Of a stretch of 64,000 bases of DNA, positions 57,007 through 64,000 are shown in pieces; positions within the stretch are counted from its first letter, which is position 1, and the number at the start of each line of letters is the position of its first letter. The DNA is from Nocardia alba NBRC 108234. Its GTDB lineage: Bacteria; Actinomycetota; Actinomycetes; Mycobacteriales; Mycobacteriaceae. Under the pieces are notes generated by a model. It did not search any database and was not told the origin of the DNA. It worked only from the letters and a program-made list of their open reading frames with translations. The stretch covers positions 62,001-126,000 of the forward strand of contig NZ_BDAX01000012.1 of NCBI RefSeq assembly GCF_001612665.1, in the 5' to 3' direction. The position numbers and the translations under genes were made by a program.

Positions 57007-57716
57007 CCCAGCACAGCCAGGACTGTTTCGGCCCCGATCGTGCGCTGTCCGGGGGCCACCAGCAGTTCGGTGCCGACCGGGAAGTACGTGTCGACGCGAG
57101 ACCCGAACCGGATCAGGCCGTAGGTGTCACCGATGGTGAGCAGGTCGCCGACGCGGGCATCGCAGACGATGCGCCGAGCCAACAGTCCGGCGATCTGCAC
57201 CACGACGACCTGCTTGCCGTCGGCGGTGTCGATGACAATGCTGTTGCGCTCGTTGGCGTCGGAGGCCTCCGGCAGATCGGCCGAGAGGAACTTGCCCGGC
57301 TGATGCAGCACCTCGCGCACGGTTCCGGACACCGGAACGCGCTGCACGTGCACATCGAGCACCGACAGGAAGATGCTCACGCGCGGCAACGGCTGATCGC
57401 CGAGTCCGAGCTCGGCGGGCGGCACGGCGGTGTCGACCAGCGCCACCTCGCCGTCGGCGGGCGCGACCACGATGCCCGCCCGGTTCGGCGGCACCCGATG
57501 CGGGTGCCGGAAGAAAGCAGCACAGGCGGCGGCCGAGGCCAGGCCGGCCCGACGCACCCATTTATTGCGTCCGCCGATGACCGCCACCGCCAACGGCACC
57601 GCCACGAACGGCAGTCCGGCGGGATGTAGCGGGGGTACAGCGGCCCGCACCAGGTCGACGACATGTCCGACGCCGGTGGTGTCGGGCGTGCCGGGCGGGG
57701 TGGGGCGGCGTGCCAC
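57003..57716 (-). CDS. psd: Phosphatidylserine decarboxylase proenzyme
   Basis: A 237-residue decarboxylase converting phosphatidylserine to phosphatidylethanolamine. The self-cleavage site is GS in IRFGSRVD near the C-terminus, which yields a pyruvoyl-bearing alpha chain; the family usually has LGST or similar. Segment [10 protein letters not shown] is typical. GTG 57716 has GAGGGAG before it. Psd-pssA forms one operon. Confidence 0.93.
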   Translation of the reverse strand: MARRPTPPGTPDTTGVGHVVDLVRAAVPPLHPAGLPFVAVPLAVAVIGGRNKWVRRAGLASAAACAAFFRHPHRVPPNRAGIVVAPADGEVALVDTAVPPAELGLGDQPLPRVSIFLSVLDVHVQRVPVSGTVREVLHQPGKFLSADLPEASDANERNSIVIDTADGKQVVVVQIAGLLARRIVCDARVGDLLTIGDTYGLIRFGSRVDTYFPVGTELLVAPGQRTIGAETVLAVLG

Positions 57717-57996
57717 GGGCTCCCTCTTTCGTGTGATGACTACGAGCGTTCACACCTTACGGGAACCCCGGGGCAAGCACCTGTGGTCACTCGAGCGATG
57801 GTCTTGTCCACGGTACGCCCGGGCCCTGCTGTGACAATCGACACTCGGATCACCACGCGTTAATATGAGGAAGCCTCATGTCTGAGCGTTCACATGGTGT
57901 CCACGCACAAGTCACGGGCGATGAGGGACAGATTTCGATGCTTCGGGTACACCCAGCGGTACTGCCGCAGGTAGACAGGTACATAGGAGACGCACA

Positions 57997-59022
57997 ATGG
58001 CTCGAATCGCCCAGACAACGGGTACTGAGCACACCGCGATCCTCGGATTGGGCGTCTACCGCCCGACCCGGGTGGTCACCAACGACGAGGTAGCGGGGCC
58101 GATCGACTCGAGCGACGAGTGGATCCGCTCCCGGTCCGGCATCAACACCAGGCGCTTCGCCTCGGATGAGGAGACCATCCAATCCATGAGCGTCGCGGCC
58201 GCGCGCGACGCGATCGCCGCCGCCGGGGTGCAGGTCGACCAGATCGACTGCGTCATCGTGGCGACGTCGACCCATCTGATGCTCACCCCGGCGGTCGGTC
58301 CACGCATCGCCACCGAACTCGGCATGACCGGCTCGGCCGCCTTCGACATCTCGGCGGGCTGCGCCGGGTTCTGTCACGCGCTCGGCATGGCATCGGACCT
58401 GGTCCGCGGGGGTACGTCGAAACACGTACTGGTGATCGGCGTCGAAAAACTGAGCGTCACAGTCGACTTCACCGACCGCGCGACGGCCTTCCTGTTCGCC
58501 GACGGCGCGGGCGCTGTCATCGTCGGCCCGTCCGCCGAACAGGGCATCGGCCCGACCGTATGGGGTTCGGACGGCACCCAGCACCACGCCATCCGCCAGA
58601 CCAAGGACTGGGTGGAGTTCTTCGACGAGATCGAGGAGAAGGGCACCGACGCGGTGCGCCCCTATCTCACGATGGAGGGCACCGCGGTGTTCCGCTGGGC
58701 CGCGCACTCGCTGGAGAAGGTGTGCCGCGACGCGATCGACCGCGCTGGCCTGACCACCGGCGACCTCGACGCGATGATCCCGCACCAGGCCAACGGCCGG
58801 ATCATCGAGATCATGGCCCGGGTACTCGAACTGCCGGAGCACTGCGCGCTCGCCAACGATATCGAGGATTCCGGCAACACCTCGGCAGCATCGGTTCCCC
58901 TGGCAATGGAGGCGCTACTACGCAAGGGTGAATCGAAGCCGGGCGACACCGCGCTGCTCATCGCCTTCGGCGCCGGGCTGTCCTATGCGGCACAGGTTGT
59001 CACCATGCCCGCCTGGAAATAA
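57997..59022 (+). CDS. fabH: Beta-ketoacyl-ACP synthase III (FabH)
   Basis: A 341-residue condensing enzyme that starts fatty acid synthesis; in mycolata it links FAS-I primers to FAS-II elongation. Catalytic Cys in SAGCAGF, His in PHQANGRI, Asn in GNTSAAS. ATG 57997 follows AGGAGA. Divergent from psd with a 280-base gap. Followed by a hairpin terminator. Confidence 0.94.
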   Translation: MARIAQTTGTEHTAILGLGVYRPTRVVTNDEVAGPIDSSDEWIRSRSGINTRRFASDEETIQSMSVAAARDAIAAAGVQVDQIDCVIVATSTHLMLTPAVGPRIATELGMTGSAAFDISAGCAGFCHALGMASDLVRGGTSKHVLVIGVEKLSVTVDFTDRATAFLFADGAGAVIVGPSAEQGIGPTVWGSDGTQHHAIRQTKDWVEFFDEIEEKGTDAVRPYLTMEGTAVFRWAAHSLEKVCRDAIDRAGLTTGDLDAMIPHQANGRIIEIMARVLELPEHCALANDIEDSGNTSAASVPLAMEALLRKGESKPGDTALLIAFGAGLSYAAQVVTMPAWK

Positions 59023-59050
59023 CCGACCGGCAACTTCTCTCATAACCGGG

Positions 59051-59076
59051 GGTGGCCTGCACCGGAGCAGGCCACC
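59051..59076 (+). terminator. Hairpin after fabH
   Basis: GGTGGCCTGC (59051-59060) pairs with GCAGGCCACC (59067-59076) around ACCGGA, 28 bases after the fabH stop. Confidence 0.75.
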
Positions 59077-59215
59077 GACCGGCTGGCTCGCCGCGTCCAT
59101 CCTGCCCCTCTTGCACCAGCCCGGACAGGCTGGCAAACTTTTCGCTATCTCCATTTTGCTGATCGACGAAGCTCAGCCTCCAGCCTTCCCATCGTCGAAC
59201 CCGAGGTGATCGGCC

Positions 59216-59407
59216 GTGAAACTGCGCTCACTCCTGCCACGCAGGCACACCAACGAGGTCCCGCTCCTGCCGAGCATCGGACCGGAGGACGCCTTCGCGC
59301 TCCCCAGCGCGCTCATGCCGCGCGGCACCCGTCTCAAACGCGAGGAACGCCTCGAACGGTTGCTCACGCCCTCTGAGCTCGACATCGTGCTGCACCGCCA
59401 GGTTTAG
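59216..59407 (+). CDS. Small hypothetical protein
   Basis: A 63-residue frame starting GTG 59216 with GAGGTGAT upstream. It is basic at the N-terminus (MKLRSLLPRRHTNE) and mostly charged after it, with no membrane segment. It is on the same strand as the redox cassette, ending 84 bases before it. I do not recognise it; a chance frame is possible. Confidence 0.5.
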   Translation: MKLRSLLPRRHTNEVPLLPSIGPEDAFALPSALMPRGTRLKREERLERLLTPSELDIVLHRQV

Positions 59408-59491
59408 GTTGTGGAGCGCCGGCCGGGGTCGGGCGGGCCGCTGGGGGCTACGAGCGTGGGTAGTGGGGCTCGGAAGGGGATACTCGATCGG

Positions 59492-61159
59492 GTGAGCACT
59501 CCCTCGGTAACCAAACCGGCCATTTTGAGCGTTGACGACGATCCGGGCGTATCGCGCGCCGTGGTTCGGGATCTGCGCCGCCGTTACGGCGCCGACTATC
59601 GGATTCTGCGGGCCGAATCGGGGGCGCAGGCACTCGAGGCGCTGCGCGAGATGAAACTGCGTGGGCAGCCGGTGGCGGTGCTGATCGCCGATTACCGCAT
59701 GCCGGGCATGGACGGGATCGAATTCCTCGAGCAGGCGATGGACCTGCACCCGTACGCGCGCCGGGTGCTGCTCACCGCCTACGCCGACACCGACGCCGCG
59801 ATCAACGCGATCAACGTCATCGATCTCGACCACTATCTGCTCAAGCCGTGGGACCCGCCGGAGGAGAAGCTGTACCCGGTGATCGACGGGTTGCTCGAGG
59901 TGTGGCGCAGCGCGGAGCAGCGGCCGGTGTACGAGACCAAGGTCGTCGGCGATCGATGGTCGCCGCGGTCTTCGCAGGTGCGCGAATTCCTGGCGCGCAA
60001 TCAGCTGCCGTATCGGTGGTACCCGGTCGATGAGCCGGAGGGCACCCGGTTGCTCGAGGCGGCGGGCGCCGATCCGCTGACCTGTCCGGTGGTGATCACG
60101 GCCGCGGGCACCGCGCTGATCCAGCCGACCGACAGCGAGCTCGCCGAGAACGTCGGGCTCACCGTCGAGCCGAGCGGGGACTTCTACGATCTGATCGTGG
60201 TCGGCGGCGGACCCGCCGGGCTCGGCGCGGCGGTCTACGGCGCGTCGGAGGGACTGCGCACGGTGCTGGTCGAGCGCACGGCGACCGGCGGACAGGCGGG
60301 GCAGAGCTCGCGGATCGAGAACTATCTCGGCTTTCCCGACGGGGTGTCGGGCTCGCAGCTGGCGGACCGGGCCCGGCGGCAGGCGTCGAAGTTCGGCGCG
60401 GAGCTCATCACCACCCGTGATGTGGTCGCGCTCGAGATCAACGGGTCGGCGCGCACGGTGCGCTTCGCCGATGGCGGAAAGCTGTGCGCGCATACAGTTC
60501 TGATCGCGACCGGCGTGGACTATCGACGTCATCCGGCGCCGGGTGTGGACGAATTCACCGGGCGCGGTGTGTATTACGGATCGGCGATGACCGAAGCGGC
60601 CGAATGCGCCGAGCAGGAGGTCTACATCGTCGGCGGGGCCAATTCGGCAGGGCAGGCCGCGGTGTTCTTGTCCCGCAACGCCCTTCGCGTGCATCTGGTG
60701 GTTCGGGGCGACTCGCTCGAGCGGTCGATGTCGCACTATCTCGTGCGCCAGATCGCGGGCATCGACAACATCGTCGTGCACACCGAGACCGAGGTGGTCG
60801 GCGCCGACGGCGACACGCACCTGGAACGGATCATCCTGCGAGACAACAGCACCGGCACCGAGGACAAGGTCGACGCGCAACGGCTGTTCCTGTTCATCGG
60901 CGCCGCGCCGCAGACCGGCTGGCTCGACGGCGTCGTCCTCCGGGACGCCGCCGGATACGTACTGGCCGGGCCCGATCTGATGGTCGACGGCGCGCGCCCA
61001 CCCGGCTGGGAACTGCCACGCCCACCGCAACACCTCGAGACCAGCGTCCCGGGCGTGTTCGTCGCCGGCGATGTGCACGCCGAATCCGCCAAGCGGGTCG
61101 CCTCGGCGGTCGGTGAGGGTGCGATGGCGGTCATGCTCGTTCACCGGTATCTGGCATGA
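59492..61159 (+). CDS. Receiver domain fused to glutaredoxin-like and thioredoxin-reductase-like domains
   Basis: A 555-residue cytosolic fusion. Residues 10-130 form a two-component receiver (DDD 15-17, phospho-Asp67 in IADYRMPGMDG, Thr95, Lys118). Residues 145-225 resemble a glutaredoxin-like fold, but the CPxC site reads WSPRS. Residues 230-555 form a TrxR-like flavoprotein with FAD motif IVVGGGPAGLGAA, NADP motif VGGANSAGQAA and late VFVAGDVHAESAKRVASAVGEG; the CATC redox pair is absent. Loss of both disulfide sites suggests reduction of another partner, or a flavin sensor. GTG 59492 is chosen since earlier codons lack a good match. Followed 28 bases later by a kinase gene, so it may be the kinase's output. 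Confidence 0.88.
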   Translation: MSTPSVTKPAILSVDDDPGVSRAVVRDLRRRYGADYRILRAESGAQALEALREMKLRGQPVAVLIADYRMPGMDGIEFLEQAMDLHPYARRVLLTAYADTDAAINAINVIDLDHYLLKPWDPPEEKLYPVIDGLLEVWRSAEQRPVYETKVVGDRWSPRSSQVREFLARNQLPYRWYPVDEPEGTRLLEAAGADPLTCPVVITAAGTALIQPTDSELAENVGLTVEPSGDFYDLIVVGGGPAGLGAAVYGASEGLRTVLVERTATGGQAGQSSRIENYLGFPDGVSGSQLADRARRQASKFGAELITTRDVVALEINGSARTVRFADGGKLCAHTVLIATGVDYRRHPAPGVDEFTGRGVYYGSAMTEAAECAEQEVYIVGGANSAGQAAVFLSRNALRVHLVVRGDSLERSMSHYLVRQIAGIDNIVVHTETEVVGADGDTHLERIILRDNSTGTEDKVDAQRLFLFIGAAPQTGWLDGVVLRDAAGYVLAGPDLMVDGARPPGWELPRPPQHLETSVPGVFVAGDVHAESAKRVASAVGEGAMAVMLVHRYLA

Positions 61160-61187
61160 GCGGCCCGAGCATGCCCATGGAGACAGC

Positions 61188-62660
61188 GTGAGTGAGGACT
61201 CGATGATCTGCGATCCGGAAGAACTGCGCACCCTGTTCCTGTTCGAGAAGCTCGACGACTCCCAGCTCGCCGAGCTGTGCGCGATCGGGCGCATCGAGTA
61301 CGTCGACCCGGGCCCGGTGTTCCGCGAGGGTGACCCCGCCACCTGCTTCTACGTGCTGATCGACGGCGAGGTCCGGCTCACCAAACTGTCCGGCGGTGTG
61401 GACATCGAGATCAACCGCACCGACCATCGCGGGGTATACGCGGGCGCCTGGATGGCCTACCTGGGCGAGCGGGCGAACCAGGACTACAACGGCTCGATGT
61501 ATGTGCTGCGCCGCTCCCGATTCCTGGTGATGGACGCTGCCGATTTCGCCAGGATCATGCGCGAGTGGTTCCCGATGGCCGTGCACCTGCTCGAGGGCGC
61601 GTTCTTCGGCGGACAGAAATCCAACCAGCGGATCGCCGAACGCGAACGCCTGCTCGCGCTGGGATCGCTGTCGGCCGGGCTCACCCACGAGCTCAACAAT
61701 CCCGCCGCCGCCGCGGTGCGCGCCACCTCCGGCCTGCGCGAACGCGTCGCCGGGATGCGGCACAAGCTGAAGATGATGGCCGAGGGCAAGTTCCCGGCCG
61801 ACGCCCTGGTCCAACTCGTCGAGCTGCAGGAGCAGGCCGCCGACCGGGTCGCCAAGGCACCCGATCTCAGCCCCTTGGAAGCCGCCGATCGCGAGGACGC
61901 GCTGGCGGAGTGGTTCGACGAGCGCGGCATCGCCGACGGCTGGAACCTGGCGCCCACCTTCGTGCAGGCCGGCCTGGACACCGACTGGCTCGAGGGCGTG
62001 CACGCGACCCTGGAGGCCTGCCAGGCGCCGGTGTTCGAGGGCGCCGTGCGCTGGCTGAACTACACCATCGAGACCGAGTTGCTGATGAACGAGATCTTCG
62101 ACTCGACCACCCGGATCTCCACGCTCGTCGGGGCGGCCAAACAGTATTCGCAGATGGATCGCGCGCCCTATCAGGTCGTCGACCTGCACGAACTACTCGA
62201 CTCCACCCTGGTGATGCTCAACCGCAAACTCGGCGACGGCATCCGCGTGGTGAAGGACTACGACCGCGGCCTGCCGCCGATTCCCTGCTTCGCCGCCGAA
62301 CTCAATCAGGTGTGGACCAACCTGATCGACAACGCGGTCTACGCGATGGCCGGTGAGGGCACCCTGACGATCCGCACCTCCAAGGACAACGACTGCGCCG
62401 CCATCGAGATCGGCGACACCGGGCCGGGCATCGCCCCCGAGGCGCGTGGCCGGATCTTCGAGCCGTTCTTCACCACCAAACCGGTCGGCGACGGCACCGG
62501 ACTCGGCCTCGACATCTCGTTCCGGATCGTGGCGAACAAGCACAACGGTGACATCCGGGTGGAATCGGAACCCGGCAACACGCGCTTCATCGTCCGTCTG
62601 CCGTTGCACCCGGCGGCGGAGGATGTCAGCACACCTACTACAGGAGGTCAGGATGGCTGA
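61188..62660 (+). CDS. Cyclic-nucleotide-domain histidine kinase
   Basis: A 490-residue kinase. Residues 15-125 look like a CRP-type cyclic-nucleotide-binding domain (LFLFEKLDDSQLAEL, EGDPATCFYVLIDGEV). The phospho-His is His167 in GLTHELNNPAAAA, and the ATP domain has LNQVWTNLIDNAVYAM, EIGDTGPGI, FEPFFTTK and GTGLGLDIS. No membrane segment, so it is cytosolic. GTG 61188 with GGAGA before it is preferred over 61071. Its C-terminus ends TTGGQDG. Overlaps the zinc-finger gene by 8 bases. Confidence 0.9.
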   Translation: MSEDSMICDPEELRTLFLFEKLDDSQLAELCAIGRIEYVDPGPVFREGDPATCFYVLIDGEVRLTKLSGGVDIEINRTDHRGVYAGAWMAYLGERANQDYNGSMYVLRRSRFLVMDAADFARIMREWFPMAVHLLEGAFFGGQKSNQRIAERERLLALGSLSAGLTHELNNPAAAAVRATSGLRERVAGMRHKLKMMAEGKFPADALVQLVELQEQAADRVAKAPDLSPLEAADREDALAEWFDERGIADGWNLAPTFVQAGLDTDWLEGVHATLEACQAPVFEGAVRWLNYTIETELLMNEIFDSTTRISTLVGAAKQYSQMDRAPYQVVDLHELLDSTLVMLNRKLGDGIRVVKDYDRGLPPIPCFAAELNQVWTNLIDNAVYAMAGEGTLTIRTSKDNDCAAIEIGDTGPGIAPEARGRIFEPFFTTKPVGDGTGLGLDISFRIVANKHNGDIRVESEPGNTRFIVRLPLHPAAEDVSTPTTGGQDG

Positions 62661-63000
62661 AGCCGGGATCGACCCGAGCGTGCCCGCCAGCGGCGCGGGC
62701 TGCGTCGAGTGCGACGCGAGCGGCAGCTGGTGGGTGCATCTGCGCCGCTGCGCCGAATGCGGGCATGTCGGCTGCTGTGACAGCTCCCCCAACAAGCACG
62801 CGACGAAGCACTTCGAGGCCACCGCGCACCCGTTCATCCAGAGCTACGAACCGGGCGAGGACTGGTTCTACAACTTCGCCAGTGGCGAGATGTACAGCGA
62901 TGGTCCCGAACTCGCCGCGCCGACCAGCCATCCCACCGATCAGTCCGTTCCCGGACCGGCCGCGCGGGTCCCCGCGAACTGGCAATCGCTGCTCGGCTGA
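62653..63000 (+). CDS. UBP-type zinc finger protein
   Basis: A 115-residue protein with a UBP/ZnF-UBP domain: Cys17, Cys20, Cys33, Cys36, Cys41, His49, His53, His59 and the tail FYNFASGEMY. In eukaryotes this fold binds the free C-terminal Gly-Gly of ubiquitin; bacterial copies are of unknown role and often sit beside this kinase and flavoprotein. ATG 62653 lies in AGGAGGTCAGG. It overlaps the kinase stop, so it is translationally coupled. Confidence 0.88.
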   Translation: MAEAGIDPSVPASGAGCVECDASGSWWVHLRRCAECGHVGCCDSSPNKHATKHFEATAHPFIQSYEPGEDWFYNFASGEMYSDGPELAAPTSHPTDQSVPGPAARVPANWQSLLG

Positions 63001-63008
63001 GCGGGGAG

Positions 63009-63386
63009 TTACGGCTTCATTCCGGCGGCGTCGGCTACCGGCTTGTCGGCGTTGGACGGGACGAGGCAGACCAGTTTCACGGTGCTGAGCGCCACGTTGG
63101 GGCTGTTCTCGAACGGACCGCCGGGGTTGGCCGCGAGGATCTGATCGATCGCCTTCTTCTCACCGTCGGAGTCGAGCGACTTGAACTGGGTGCAGGTGAT
63201 GGCGGCGCTCGGCGAGGCCGAGGTCGGCGCCGCGCTCGAGGTGGACGCCTTGGTGGTGGCGGGGGCGCTGGAGCTCGGCGTGCCCTTGCGCAGCCCGCTC
63301 GCATCAGCGGAGTCGTCGGACCCGCACCCGACCAAGGTCAGGGCCAATGTCCCGGCTGCCAGAACGGCGAGGGAGATTCGGTTCAT
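63009..63386 (-). CDS. Secreted lipoprotein of unknown function
   Basis: A 125-residue lipoprotein. Signal with lipobox LTLVGCG, a Ser/Thr/Ala-rich linker, then a domain starting ITCTQFKSLDSDGEKKAID with two further cysteines (about Cys65 and Cys107). Similar mature domains occur in actinobacterial lipoproteins of unknown role. ATG 63386 follows GGGGAAAG. It is convergent with the zinc-finger gene. Confidence 0.8.
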   Translation of the reverse strand: MNRISLAVLAAGTLALTLVGCGSDDSADASGLRKGTPSSSAPATTKASTSSAAPTSASPSAAITCTQFKSLDSDGEKKAIDQILAANPGGPFENSPNVALSTVKLVCLVPSNADKPVADAAGMKP

Positions 63387-63546
63387 CTGCTGCTTTCCCC
63401 GGTAGATCGTGGCGCCGGTGCCTCCGGCGCGTCCGGTGCAGCGTACCGACTGGCGGCGATAGTTCGTCATGTCGGCCAGAATGGCCGCCTGACCTTGCGA
63501 GCGGCCTATCGATTCCTGATCGCGGCGCGAGGGGCAGAATGGGGCG

Positions 63547-64000
63547 GTGGCTGAACTCTCGCTCACCGCCCGGCTCAATCCCTCCGCGGCCGACGCCCGG
63601 CGCGGGGTGGTGCGCCTGCACCCCGAGACGCTCACCGCGCTCGGCCTGCGCGAATGGGACGGCATCGCGCTGATCGGCGGCCGTCGGACCGCGGCGGTGG
63701 TGGCGAAGGCGCCCGCGGACAGTCCGCCGGGGGTGGCGCTGCTCGATGACGTGACGCTGTCGAATGTGGGCTTGCGGGAGAACGCGGCGGTGACCGTCGC
63801 GCCGGTGACCGTCTTCGGCGCCAGACAGATCTCGCTGAGCGGCTCGGCGCACGCGATGGCCAGTATCGCCGCGACCACCCTGCGCCAGGCGCTGCTCGGC
63901 AAGGTGGTGACCGTGGGCGACACGGTGTCGCTGCTGCCGCGCGACCTGGGACCCGATATCAGTTCCGCGGCGGCCACCCAGGCGCTCTCGCGCGCCTTCG
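63547..64000 (+). CDS. CDC48/VCP-like AAA ATPase, N-terminal part
   Basis: The first 151 codons of a protein running off the right edge. It begins VAELSLTARLNPSAADARRG and contains the CDC48 N-domain sequence VRLHPETLTALGLREWDGIALIGG. The AAA modules would follow beyond the edge. This matches the CDC48-like gene near pssA/psd in M. tuberculosis (Rv0435c), by recall. GTG 63547 is chosen. Probable role: ATP-driven remodelling of proteins. Confidence 0.78.
   Translation, partial: MAELSLTARLNPSAADARRGVVRLHPETLTALGLREWDGIALIGGRRTAAVVAKAPADSPPGVALLDDVTLSNVGLRENAAVTVAPVTVFGARQISLSGSAHAMASIAATTLRQALLGKVVTVGDTVSLLPRDLGPDISSAAATQALSRAF

Noticed and set aside
57878..58093. 71-residue frame MSERSHGVHAQ overlapping fabH
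   Set aside because: It overlaps the fabH start in another frame, has no supporting ribosome site and no family.
59228..61342. 704-codon open frame on the minus strand opposite the receiver-TrxR fusion
   Set aside because: It covers a gene with clear receiver and FAD motifs on the plus strand. Its own translation has no recognisable domain.

Overview
The window is high-GC DNA from a mycolic-acid-containing actinobacterium, most probably Nocardia or a close relative in the Mycobacteriales. The reasons are a secreted antigen-85-type protein, a RamB-type regulator, a FadE5-type acyl-CoA dehydrogenase, a pitA / small membrane protein / DUF3349 block that I recall (not searched) matching M. tuberculosis Rv0545c-Rv0543c, a psd-pssA pair, and frequent GTG starts with ATGA or GTGA gene overlaps. 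It looks like ordinary chromosome. I saw no insertion sequence, integrase, phage gene, CRISPR array, tRNA or rRNA.

Layout. 1-4363: purine breakdown (8-oxoguanine deaminase, uricase, HIU hydrolase, OHCU decarboxylase), with divergent MocA-like and XdhC genes for molybdenum hydroxylase maturation. 4365-7899: a NMT1/SsuA-type ABC importer with two permeases. 8133-9883: secreted antigen-85-like esterase, a bidirectional terminator and a TetR regulator. 9981-11854: phosphate transporter PitA and two small companions. 11910-16753: ATP-dependent DNA ligase, RamB-like regulator, FadE5-like dehydrogenase. 17081-22751: urea ABC importer urtABCDE plus a GntR/FCD regulator, with candidate GlnR and GntR sites upstream. 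22752-33740: mixed genes (NERD-like membrane protein, AhpD-like protein, DoxX, QorB/HxlR pair, polysaccharide deacetylase, L,D-transpeptidase, lipoamide dehydrogenase, MarR/rhodanese pair, AraC, MDR reductase, M19 dipeptidase). 33871-42409: AMIN-like secreted protein and respiratory nitrate reductase narK-narGHJI. 42603-49606: prolyl oligopeptidase, hydrolases, TetR, a 39-residue peptide gene, SRPBCC protein, ZIP transporter, membrane protein. 49786-53755: groEL under two CIRCE elements, then an HTH/Clp-N protein divergent from a membrane-tethered protein. 53752-59022: NDH-2-like oxidoreductase with an ECF41-type sigma factor, pssA, psd, fabH. 59216-63000: a redox/phosphorelay cassette. The right end holds a lipoprotein and the start of a CDC48-like AAA ATPase.

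The best candidate for a poorly described system is 59492-63000. Three overlapping or closely spaced genes encode (i) a receiver domain fused to a glutaredoxin-like module and a thioredoxin-reductase-like flavoprotein, with the usual CxxC missing from both redox modules, (ii) a cyclic-nucleotide-domain histidine kinase, and (iii) a small UBP-type zinc-finger protein. Receiver and kinase look like a cognate pair whose output is a flavoenzyme rather than a DNA-binding domain. A second candidate is the HTH/Clp-N protein at 51659-52390, whose promoter carries two near-identical inverted repeats of the form CGTCAAC-N5-GTTGACG. Other items worth checking are the duplicated 5' end of the ECF41 sigma gene, the 39-residue peptide gene with its own 16-bp hairpin, and the strong hairpin between urtA and urtB.
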